From: Chitinophaga varians
GTDB taxonomy: Bacteria > Bacteroidota > Bacteroidia > Chitinophagales > Chitinophagaceae
Length of the DNA: 64,000 bases
Direction of reading: 5' to 3'
Assembly (NCBI RefSeq): GCF_014529945.1
Contig: NZ_JACVFB010000010.1
Location: forward strand, 1-64,000
The notes below the pieces were generated by a model. The model made no database searches, had not been told where the DNA came from, and was given only the letters and a program-made list of their open reading frames with translations. This document shows positions 47,607 through 54,883 of the stretch, in pieces. The position numbers and the translations under genes were made by a program. The first letter of the stretch is position 1. Each line of letters starts with the position of its first letter.

Positions 47607-48017
47607 ATGAAGATGATCAAATACGTGATATTGTTCGTCCTGGTATTTTCTGCCGGCGCGAATCTTTGTTGTCTGATGATCGATCATCATTCTTTCGCCA
47701 GAAGAACACTATTGCTCCAGTTGTTGCTTTTTTTTGTTGTGATGAAAAACAACCGGTGGACCTACCGGATAGCGCTGCTGCTTTGTGTTTACGGTTTGTA
47801 TAATTGTTTTTATATTGAACCGAAGGCCGCTGTGCCGACCCATATGCAGTTTACGGCCCCTGTGAAAGACCTGTTTTTTGGGAGTCGTAACGGCGGGAGA
47901 TGGGGGCATATGATCAGATTGATACCTTTGCTCTTTTATGTTGGTTACCCGTTGCTGCTGATAAGCAGGAAGGGGAGGGAATATTATGGTGTAAGCCTGG
48001 TTGATAAAAAGATATAG
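47607..48017 (+). CDS. Hypothetical membrane protein
   Basis: A 136-residue protein with about four hydrophobic segments (roughly 5-20, 33-47, 55-70 and 105-122). I do not recognise the family. The stop codon is directly adjacent to the ATG of the next gene (48018), so the pair is probably one transcript. Confidence 0.65.
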   Translation: MKMIKYVILFVLVFSAGANLCCLMIDHHSFARRTLLLQLLLFFVVMKNNRWTYRIALLLCVYGLYNCFYIEPKAAVPTHMQFTAPVKDLFFGSRNGGRWGHMIRLIPLLFYVGYPLLLISRKGREYYGVSLVDKKI

Positions 48018-48449
48018 ATGATACGACTGGTTGTATTGTTAGCCTTATGTTTAGCTTGTGGGCGGACAAAAGGACAAGTCCCTAAAGGGGATACCATGAT
48101 CCGGGGCGAAACGTTGATCTGTCCGATAATACCGGTACATTTTGATATAACCTATGACCGGATTGTCCGAATCAGCCCCGATATCTTTCCCAAAGGAATA
48201 AACGGTTTGGCAGGGATCAGTATTGTCATTGATTCCTCGGCAGCCATCCAACAGTTCGACGTGATAGCGCTCCGTATATATAATCGGGATAGCCTTGTGT
48301 ATGATTATGCTACTGATAAAACAAAACCTGAAACGGCCAAATTGATGGCCAGGTTGCAGCGGTTTATCAAAACCGTGAAGGTGAAGAAACTGAATAATGA
48401 AATGACTGCACCGACGGAGACTTACCAGATAGCCGTGAAATTCAGATGA
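48018..48449 (+). CDS. Hypothetical exported protein, probable lipoprotein
   Basis: A 143-residue protein with a short hydrophobic leader and a lipobox-like LCLACG (Cys14). The rest is a small beta-rich domain (FDITYDRIVRISPDIF, then GISIVIDSSAAIQQFDV). No family is recognised. A terminator lies about 75 bp downstream. Confidence 0.65.
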   Translation: MIRLVVLLALCLACGRTKGQVPKGDTMIRGETLICPIIPVHFDITYDRIVRISPDIFPKGINGLAGISIVIDSSAAIQQFDVIALRIYNRDSLVYDYATDKTKPETAKLMARLQRFIKTVKVKKLNNEMTAPTETYQIAVKFR

Positions 48450-48524
48450 ATTATCAAAAGGCTATTTTTAATTTGTAATTAATTGATAATAAGATAAATA
48501 CATATTTTGTGTGATAATCGTTTT

Positions 48525-48557
48525 GCCTTGCAGGTCTGCTCATTTGCAAGGCTTTTT
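48525..48557 (+). terminator. Rho-independent terminator
   Basis: An 8-bp stem (48525-48532 with 48545-48552, GCCTTGCA), 12-nt loop and five T. It ends the small exported-protein unit. Confidence 0.82.
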
Positions 48558-48628
48558 GATATCTGTGCAGGTAGTATACCTGATTGTACGGGAATTCCCT
48601 TATTTTTGACGCCTGACTAAAAGAATAA

Positions 48629-49174
48629 ATGGAGAAGGAGCAATATTTTGACATTGAAGCACCGATCATTCCCGGCGTAAGTCTTGGTGGTATTCAGCAG
48701 GGGATGGAGGTAAAAGGACTGGAGAAGATGTTTCGGACAGACCAGTACTTTGCCCGTGACAAGAAGATCAGCCTCGTGACAACACCTTCCTTGCGATATA
48801 TAGAATACTGGTACATGGGTGGTATTATCCGTCTGAAAGTAGATATTTATGATGGAAGAATTACCAATATCATTGCTACAAAAGGGTATCAGGGCACGGT
48901 CAACGGCGTACTTCGTGTAGGCATGACGGTGCGTGAAGTGCTGCAGGTAGATGCCGGCTTTAGTTGTTATTCTCCTCCCGGCGGACTGATGAGCCCTAAT
49001 TTTCTGGGTATCTGCCTTTATTTTACGCCTAACTTCGACGCAGAAACCGACAGCCTGTCGGATTATATGGACCATAAGATCCTGGGCATTGGCCTGATCA
49101 ATGAATTTAATGCAGAAGGAGACGATGTATATGTGATGTTGTATGGGTTAAACCATCCCCGGTTTAACGGTTAG
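48629..49174 (+). CDS. Hypothetical protein, 181 residues
   Basis: No signal peptide. It has two GM-containing helices after short beta segments (GIQQGMEVKGLEKMF and VLRVGMTVREVLQVD), an arrangement seen in some small cytoplasmic immunity-type proteins, but I cannot name a family. It overlaps the GNAT stop on the opposite strand by 4 bp. Confidence 0.65.
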   Translation: MEKEQYFDIEAPIIPGVSLGGIQQGMEVKGLEKMFRTDQYFARDKKISLVTTPSLRYIEYWYMGGIIRLKVDIYDGRITNIIATKGYQGTVNGVLRVGMTVREVLQVDAGFSCYSPPGGLMSPNFLGICLYFTPNFDAETDSLSDYMDHKILGIGLINEFNAEGDDVYVMLYGLNHPRFNG

Positions 49175-49635
49175 TTTTTCAGTTCCATATCGTAGCGGTC
49201 CAGTCCCGGTCCGTAAAAGTCGGCAGTGACTTTCGTCACCGCAAATCCCATCTTTCCAAAGAAAGGGGCGGAGTGTTGTGTGGTGTCCAGCTGTATCGTG
49301 CAGGTAGGGCATACTGCTTTAATGATGTTTATTCTGTGCTGGAATAGTTGCCTGCCCCAGCCCTGTTTGTGGTACTGCCGGTGCAGCAGTCCCCAGGTCA
49401 TGACCGCCGTGGCCTTGTCCGGCCGGACGTAGTAGCCGCCGCAGCCTATCACCTGCTCCTCGTTTTCGATGACATAGTAGCATTCGCTTGTATCGGCCAG
49501 GTTGCGTTGCGCCTGGGTATCCAGCCACTCGTCGAAGTCTTTGAGCTCCTCCGGTGCGAAGAACTGCGGCATATTGCTGCGGAAGGCGTCGAGGCAGGCG
49601 GATTTGTCGGTGGCGGTGTATGGGCGGATGGTCAT
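49171..49635 (-). CDS. GNAT family N-acetyltransferase
   Basis: About 154 residues. The acetyl-CoA loop is RQYHKQGWGRQLF, with IIKAVCPTCTIQLDTTQHSAPFFGKMGF at the C-terminal end (given here in two parts: CTIQLDTTQHS, then FFGKMGF). The start is MTIRPYT at 49635. The frame continues to 49707, overlapping the upstream gene. The substrate is unknown. Confidence 0.85.
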   Translation of the reverse strand: MTIRPYTATDKSACLDAFRSNMPQFFAPEELKDFDEWLDTQAQRNLADTSECYYVIENEEQVIGCGGYYVRPDKATAVMTWGLLHRQYHKQGWGRQLFQHRINIIKAVCPTCTIQLDTTQHSAPFFGKMGFAVTKVTADFYGPGLDRYDMELKN

Positions 49636-49658
49636 GCGGCGAAGGTAGGGAATTATTG

Positions 49659-50282
49659 TCAGGCCGGCACATGTTGGGCCGCCACGTGGAGGAGTATCTC
49701 CTGGCACCTGGCGCCGAAGAGGGCCTCTTCTTCCGGGGTGTTTGCCGGTGTATTAATAATATCGCTGAATAGCTGTTGTAATGTGCTGTCGATTTTGCCG
49801 CTGCCATAGAGCCAGGATTTTTCCTGTTCGAAGTTATCGTGCCAGTGTTTGGTAGCGTCGGAAAGTTTCTCTTGCTTTAGGGCATCTGCCGCAAATTCAA
49901 GACGTATCACTTCTTGTCTGCCCTGGGTGAGAATGATAGAGGAGAACTCGGTACTGCCGTGGGTGATACCATATTCATCCGGCTCAAGTAGTACTTTTCC
50001 CTGTTCGATGAAGCGGGTATATAAGGTCTTGTTTGGAGAGGTTTCGATGACGAGCTTATTTCTTTCTTCACTTATCAATAGAGTTCTTCTTGTTTCTGTG
50101 AAACAAACCATCCAGCGCAAAGAAAACCCTTCATATTGTTTATTCTGAAAGAGAATCCCTACGTCTTTGAAATGTAAAAAGTTTGAATGTGTGAATGGCT
50201 TTATATGGTTGTAATGGTAAAACGGGACGGCCTTTTCCAAGGTATGTACTTCGGGTTCAGTTTCAGCAATTCGTAGTATCAT
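49659..50282 (-). CDS. AraC-like sensor region without DNA-binding domain
   Basis: A 207-residue protein. The pattern of beta segments resembles the N-terminal sensor half of the AraC-family regulator encoded divergently at 50495 (parallel segments VGILFQNKQYEGFSL and IDILLHRYETNGASI, and the Tyr/Gly-rich strand region). It ends in AAQHVPA where the helix-turn-helix domain would begin, and the GNAT gene follows immediately. It may be a truncated regulator or a stand-alone sensor. No DNA-binding domain is found downstream in any frame. Confidence 0.55.
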   Translation of the reverse strand: MILRIAETEPEVHTLEKAVPFYHYNHIKPFTHSNFLHFKDVGILFQNKQYEGFSLRWMVCFTETRRTLLISEERNKLVIETSPNKTLYTRFIEQGKVLLEPDEYGITHGSTEFSSIILTQGRQEVIRLEFAADALKQEKLSDATKHWHDNFEQEKSWLYGSGKIDSTLQQLFSDIINTPANTPEEEALFGARCQEILLHVAAQHVPA

Positions 50283-50494
50283 AGTATGAGTGTTTTTTTA
50301 AACAGGTAAAAAATAACTATTAAGTTATGATCCCAAACTGCTGATATATTCGCAGTGATAAAAAATTAACATTGGCTGTGTCTCTTTTCTGTAAAGGGTT
50401 TGGTTTAAATGTATTCTGTGGCGTATTAGCAGTATGATTGTCTAAATTGTATGGTACGAGTTTTTGGTTGAATTGCTTTAAAACCGCTTTTGAG

Positions 50495-51475
50495 ATGTCC
50501 GCTATCCATACTTTTGAGTTTGTTATTGCTAATGCCCCCAATATTCATGTCGCCCCATCAATTGTTATTCCAGAGGAATACAGGCAGCACATATATGCCT
50601 TTTCCAGTCCTTATTTGTTTAGGTCTTCTAAAATAGATATTCTCCTGCACAGATATGAAACGAATGGCGCTTCGATTATCAATGCAATGTTTTTTGTTAA
50701 AGAAAAGACTATCATCGAAACACAAGTGAAGGGCACATTTCATGTGTGTTCCTGTATGATGCAGGGAACAGCAGAAGTACTTGTCAAAAGCATGGGTAAA
50801 TTACCTTTTTACCAGGGGCAGTTCAGTCTTTTTGAGGTAAAACCGGAAAAACTGCTGTTGTATTTTGATCCTGGTGTTTACGAATGGCATGGCATTACTT
50901 TTTCTAAGAAACAAATCATTGATTTGGCCGGCCTGTCGCCTATGTTGAATAAATGGACCGCGCTTATAGAGGGAGTTAAGTCGGTTGTTGTCAGTAAACA
51001 TGCCGGTATTATTCAGGAGGATCTTGGCGGACGGATTAGGGAGTTGAAGAGGGTGGGTGTGTTAGATAAATTAAAGGCCTCCTGGATTCAGAATAAAGTA
51101 TTCGAAGTATTGATGCTGGCTGTTACCTATTTTGAAAGCGATCAGCACCCTGATACAAAGAATAATGACTTTTTGTTGTTTGCCGGTATTAAGTCCTATA
51201 TAGACCAGAACCTTGATATTCCACATACCGTGGGTGAATTAGCGCATATGTATAATATCAGCGAATCCAAGATTAAGAAAGGATTTTCCAAATACTATCA
51301 GATACCTATTAGCAAGTATTTGGTCAAACAGCGAATGGAAACTGCGGAGCGGCTTATCATGGAATCCGGTCTGAGTATGAATAAGATAGCCTATATGCTG
51401 GGGTATGGCTATCCGGCAAACTTCACCCGGGAATATAAAAAATATCACGGCAAGCTTCCGGGAGCGACCCGTTAA
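50495..51475 (+). CDS. AraC family transcriptional regulator
   Basis: About 326 residues with an N-terminal sensor of about 225 residues and a C-terminal AraC domain (about 235-326), with VGELAHMYNISESKIKKGF and a GYGYPANFTREYKKYHG helix. The ATG at 50495 is chosen over a TTG at 50438. It is the nearest plus-strand gene upstream of the kinase/peptide unit (326 bp away) and is a good candidate regulator for it. AT-rich like the genes that follow. Confidence 0.85.
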   Translation: MSAIHTFEFVIANAPNIHVAPSIVIPEEYRQHIYAFSSPYLFRSSKIDILLHRYETNGASIINAMFFVKEKTIIETQVKGTFHVCSCMMQGTAEVLVKSMGKLPFYQGQFSLFEVKPEKLLLYFDPGVYEWHGITFSKKQIIDLAGLSPMLNKWTALIEGVKSVVVSKHAGIIQEDLGGRIRELKRVGVLDKLKASWIQNKVFEVLMLAVTYFESDQHPDTKNNDFLLFAGIKSYIDQNLDIPHTVGELAHMYNISESKIKKGFSKYYQIPISKYLVKQRMETAERLIMESGLSMNKIAYMLGYGYPANFTREYKKYHGKLPGATR

Positions 51476-51801
51476 AATTTCAATGTTAACTTTCTCCAAA
51501 AACCTAAAATGATAAGATACCATTTCCAAAATGAATATTTTGTTATCTTTTTATTAAGGAACTTTATATTGTTGACGTTGTTACCAGGAAAATCAGAAAG
51601 CCCGAAAAGAAGAACCTAGTTGATTTTATCAAAATAACCGTTAATCTCTCCTGGTAGTACCATTAAAGACAAAATCACATAATCCGAATTGTAAAATGTT
51701 GCAGGTAAAACATGATGAGATCGCTGGCCCTCTGGTGGTTTACTGTGCCAATGTATGCTTTAGGTAATTTCAAATAGACAATATTAATAAGTAGCCCGAA
51801 T
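51476..51801 (+). other. Intergenic region before the kinase/peptide unit
   Basis: A 326-bp AT-rich stretch. It must hold the promoter of the kinase unit, but I could not place a convincing TTTG / TAnnTTTG pair. Two overlapping frames of about 21-23 codons at 51696-51777 are the only open readings and look incidental. No strong hairpin. Confidence 0.5.
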
Positions 51802-53238
51802 ATGTATGCCACCGAGGTAGATGGTGGTGGGTTTGTCTTGCATAAAATAGTAAGTATGATAAATGAATTAAAGGAAACACACAACCAGAATGTTGATCAG
51901 CAAAATGGTTTCCACCACCTGCTTGATGAAATGTCGATACCCTATACAGAAGACGAACATCGTTTAAATGTAGGAAGTCTTCCGGGTACAAGTGGGTGGC
52001 TGCTATTTTTATCAGTAGATGTAGACCAGATTGAGCGCCTGATTGCGACCGTGTGTCCTTTATTGTATAAAGAAGAGGTTGCATTTTCTGTAGTAAAAAA
52101 TCAAACAATTGCAGGACAAAGAAATGACTTCTGGTTTGGTGTAGATGAAGTAGGGAGAATGATAACGGTATTTACAAATAATGAAAAAAAAACGAAAGAA
52201 ATCGTAACCCAGCTAACTAATGTGACAAAGGACTTTTACGGCCCCGAAGTCCATAAGGCAATTCGGCTGGGGGAGATTATATACGTGGCCTTTGTTAGTT
52301 ATGTGGAACAACAAAATACAAATGGTCATATGCTTGCTGCACCAGTTATAGAGGCGATAGATGTGAAAAAAATGCCATTTAAGGTAGACAGGAAATATCA
52401 ATATTGGAAAAGGAAAAGGTTACTAAAAAGGCGCTATGTGCCGTTGGTAATGATGGGGCGATCGCCTAAAGGAGATTTATTGAAATCGGTGGATTTGAAG
52501 GGGCTCAAATTTAGCTGGTGCTTTATTAAAGAAGGCAAGTATCATGTATTCAATGATAAGTATGGAAGGTATATAAAACACAGATTACAATGGCAGGCAA
52601 AAGTATTAAGAGATCTGTATGGATATGTTCCCATACCCAGGTTTATCGACTATTTTGAACAGGGTGAAGAGAGTTATCTGGTAATGGAGTTGTTGGAGGG
52701 GGTTGATCTGGCGGAAAGGATTGAAAAAATATACCTCGGTAGAAGTTGGTCTGAGCTGTCTGCGGATGATCAACGTCTTTTAGTCAGTTATTATTTAAAG
52801 GTGCTGAGGATAATTGAATGCATGCATGACAGAGGATATGTTCATAGAGACGCTACTGCGACCAACTTCATGATACTGCATTCTGGTGATATTTATGCTA
52901 TTGACCTCGAATTGTCATATAGTATAAATGAAAGGGAGCCTAACCCGCCGTATACACTTGGTGTCTTTGGCTATGCTTCTCCAGAGCAACTTCAGCTTAG
53001 CATTCCAACGGTTAAAGAAGATGTTTATACTATGGGGTCGCTGTTGTTGCATATGCTAAGTGGTAGACATCCTGGTATTTTCATTAATAGAAATAGTGAA
53101 GTTAATGTGCCCGAAATAGAAAAGTATTGGGGTGTGGAGTCCCTGCTCCCAATCATGCTGCAGTGTTTTGATGTAGATCCACGGAAAAGGCCAGATTTGT
53201 TGGAAATAAGGCAGGCTGTTGAAAAAGCATTCAACTAA
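51802..53238 (+). CDS. LanKC-like lyase/kinase protein without cyclase domain
   Basis: A 478-residue protein. Residues about 35-185 resemble the N-terminal (lyase-like) region of class III lanthipeptide synthetases: GWLLFLSVDVDQIERLIATV, then VAFSVVKNQ and an ITVFTNNEKK strand, and a YGPEVHKAIRLGE segment. The usual GKFIT motif reads GRMIT here. Residues about 205-478 are a protein kinase: Lys243 in CFIKEG, VMELLEGVDL hinge, HRD at 348-350, Asn355 and DLE at 368-370 in place of DFG, then GYASPEQ. Kinase residues look intact. No LanC cyclase follows. An adjacent redox protein and three small peptides suggest it phosphorylates or modifies those peptides, which is inference. Start M at 51856 is an alternative. 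Confidence 0.78.
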   Translation: MYATEVDGGGFVLHKIVSMINELKETHNQNVDQQNGFHHLLDEMSIPYTEDEHRLNVGSLPGTSGWLLFLSVDVDQIERLIATVCPLLYKEEVAFSVVKNQTIAGQRNDFWFGVDEVGRMITVFTNNEKKTKEIVTQLTNVTKDFYGPEVHKAIRLGEIIYVAFVSYVEQQNTNGHMLAAPVIEAIDVKKMPFKVDRKYQYWKRKRLLKRRYVPLVMMGRSPKGDLLKSVDLKGLKFSWCFIKEGKYHVFNDKYGRYIKHRLQWQAKVLRDLYGYVPIPRFIDYFEQGEESYLVMELLEGVDLAERIEKIYLGRSWSELSADDQRLLVSYYLKVLRIIECMHDRGYVHRDATATNFMILHSGDIYAIDLELSYSINEREPNPPYTLGVFGYASPEQLQLSIPTVKEDVYTMGSLLLHMLSGRHPGIFINRNSEVNVPEIEKYWGVESLLPIMLQCFDVDPRKRPDLLEIRQAVEKAFN

Positions 53239-53248
53239 ATTGTAATAT

Positions 53249-53677
53249 ATGAAAAAAGAAACGCTGTCGGATATCGCTTCATTTGCCTACATTTTGTTGT
53301 TTTCATATGCAGCAATGAGTAAGTTGTTTGATATGAAGTTATTCCACTTGCAATTGAAGCTCCAGCCATTTGGTCCAACCTTGATACCATTTATTATGTG
53401 GGGAGTTCCTGTTGTTGAGCTATTGATAGTGTCGGTATTGTTGATCCCCCGATACAAGTATCTGGGTCTTAAATTGGCCACAGGGCTTATGATCATATTT
53501 ACCGGTTATATATCGATTGCAGAACTGGGTGTGTTTAAAAAGATTCCCTGTAGTTGTGGTGGTGTTATTAGCAAATTGACCTGGGGGCAGCATTTGTGGT
53601 TTAACCTCTTTTTTTTAGTGTTTGGAGGGGTGGCTTTATTGCTGCATTACAATAAAAATAGATTTAAACTTAATTAA
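53249..53677 (+). CDS. MauE/DoxX-like redox membrane protein
   Basis: A 142-residue protein with four transmembrane helices. The segment KKIPCSCGGV holds a CxC(GG) pair between helices 3 and 4, with LTWGQHLWFN after it, the pattern of MauE/DoxX-type proteins that move electrons to periplasmic thioredoxin-like partners. It begins 10 bp after the kinase stop, so the two are probably co-translated. A TlpA-like protein is encoded in the facing operon. It likely keeps a periplasmic cysteine partner reduced or oxidised. Confidence 0.82.
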   Translation: MKKETLSDIASFAYILLFSYAAMSKLFDMKLFHLQLKLQPFGPTLIPFIMWGVPVVELLIVSVLLIPRYKYLGLKLATGLMIIFTGYISIAELGVFKKIPCSCGGVISKLTWGQHLWFNLFFLVFGGVALLLHYNKNRFKLN

Positions 53678-53757
53678 GATACTGATGCGCATAGTACAGG
53701 AGTCAACCTGGTTTAAAAATGACATTTTTTATCTATAACCTTTTAAAAATCAGATGT

Positions 53758-54015
53758 ATGAACAAGATTAAAATTGCTTTCGCAGCTCTCGCAGCAGTTG
53801 CTGGTATTGGTGGCGCTTATGCAGCTACTCAGGGTGAATCTAGTGCAAGAGTACTGACTTACAACTGGTATACCCCTGCAGGTACTCCTTTTTCTGTTAG
53901 CCAAACTACAGTTGCTGCTGCTAATGCTTCCGGCTGTAAAGGTACAAGTGTAACTTGTCTTAAAGGTACTAACGTTGCTAAACAGCAGGCGCCTGTTACC
54001 TTATTCAAATTCTAA
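53758..54015 (+). CDS. Small exported two-cysteine peptide, copy 1
   Basis: An 85-residue product with a signal-like N-terminus (AAVAGIGGAYA). The mature part shares with the next two genes the motif YNWYTPAG, a Ser/Thr-rich middle, two cysteines seven apart (Cys60 and Cys67), a GTN.AKQ segment and a TLF near the C-terminus. It resembles small Bacteroidota exported peptides (perhaps DUF6520-like). It is 80 bp downstream of the redox gene. The role and any modification are unknown; the cysteines suggest a disulfide or thioether. Confidence 0.82.
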   Translation: MNKIKIAFAALAAVAGIGGAYAATQGESSARVLTYNWYTPAGTPFSVSQTTVAAANASGCKGTSVTCLKGTNVAKQQAPVTLFKF

Positions 54016-54027
54016 GGATTTTTATTC

Positions 54028-54054
54028 AGAGGAGGCGGCAAAACTGCCTCCTCT
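54028..54054 (+). terminator. Hairpin after peptide copy 1
   Basis: A 9-bp perfect stem (54028-54036 with 54046-54054, AGAGGAGGC) and a 9-nt loop, with only a weak T-rich tail. It may be a leaky terminator or 3' stabiliser that lets copy 1 be made in excess. Confidence 0.6.
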
Positions 54055-54123
54055 TATTTAATGCTGGTCGCAATAATTAGTGCGCCGGAACTTTGAAGTT
54101 TGACTTTCTTAAAGCATTGTTAT

Positions 54124-54420
54124 ATGAAGATGCATAACCCAATCAAGAAGTTGAAAATAATTTGTACGGCTTTAGGAGCTTTGGTGGGTTTAGGAGGAGC
54201 TTATGCTTCATCTGGTCGCACGGCATTCGGGGTTGCCGTCAATCCTACTTATAATTGGTACACACCCGCAGGATCACCCTTCAGTATAGGAATGACTGTT
54301 AACTCCGCTATAGAGGCCAGTGGATGCGATGGTTCCGGATTTATTACGTGTTTGAGAGGAACGAATTTTGCAAAACAGCTACCACCTGTAACATTGTTTC
54401 ACTCTCATTGGGCTGGCTAA
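54124..54420 (+). CDS. Small exported two-cysteine peptide, copy 2
   Basis: A 98-residue product with a basic N-terminus and hydrophobic segment ending GLGGAYA. It shares YNWYTPAGSPFS, two cysteines in the mature part (Cys68 and Cys76), CLRGTN.AKQ and PVTLF with copy 1, then has an extra HSHWAG tail. The start is ATG 54124 (MKMHN); 54130 is another. It is one of three tandem genes. Confidence 0.8.
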   Translation: MKMHNPIKKLKIICTALGALVGLGGAYASSGRTAFGVAVNPTYNWYTPAGSPFSIGMTVNSAIEASGCDGSGFITCLRGTNFAKQLPPVTLFHSHWAG

Positions 54421-54490
54421 ACCCATAAACGGGTTTATTCCCTTTCAATTGGTCAGGTTTTGAATTTTGGTAATATTTAAAACGTGATGT

Positions 54491-54772
54491 ATGCAAAAAA
54501 GAGTAAAATTTACTGAAAGCATAAAGGTTGTCTACCTTACTCTGGGAGCGCTGATAGGGTTTGGCGGAGCATATGCGACTTCTCATAAAGCAGATCCCGG
54601 AGCGGTGAGCTATACATATAACTGGTACACCCCTAATGGGAACCTGGCGTTTATTTCTACCGTTGCTGTGGCAAGAAGTGCTTGTCCTATAGGCGGAGTG
54701 GTTGTTTGTTTGCAAGGAACTAATACAGCGCGTCAACTACAGCCGATTACCTTGTTTCGGGCGTCCTTTTGA
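54491..54772 (+). CDS. Small exported two-cysteine peptide, copy 3
   Basis: A 93-residue product with a signal-like segment ending GFGGAYAT. It shares YTYNWYTPNG, two cysteines (Cys65 and Cys73), CLQGTNTARQ and PITLF. The middle of the mature region differs most from the other two copies. It is the last gene before a strong terminator, closing the kinase-redox-peptide unit. Confidence 0.8.
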   Translation: MQKRVKFTESIKVVYLTLGALIGFGGAYATSHKADPGAVSYTYNWYTPNGNLAFISTVAVARSACPIGGVVVCLQGTNTARQLQPITLFRASF

Positions 54773-54824
54773 TATTGTATGGAACTTTTGTAATTATTTG
54801 GCGTTTGTTAACACTGTCGTTTTG

Positions 54825-54865
54825 CCATAAGGATCCGGTTATTCCCCGAATCCTTATGGTTTTTT
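54825..54865 (+). terminator. Terminator of the kinase/peptide unit
   Basis: A 14-bp stem with one mismatch (54825-54838 with 54846-54859, CCATAAGGAT core), 7-nt loop and T6. It lies between the convergent peptide unit and TlpA-like gene. Confidence 0.88.
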
Positions 54866-54883
54866 GTTTATGAGCTTGTCATA

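Noticed and set aside
51696..51777. Two overlapping frames of 21-23 codons before the kinase gene, one hydrophobic, considered as a precursor peptide
   Set aside because: No conserved motif, no spacing to a start signal and they overlap each other; this is expected in AT-rich sequence. They share nothing with the three peptide genes.
53758..54772. Calling the three peptides lanthipeptides or bacteriocins outright
   Set aside because: They have Sec-like signals instead of classical leader peptides and the kinase has no cyclase domain. Only a modification hypothesis is supportable.
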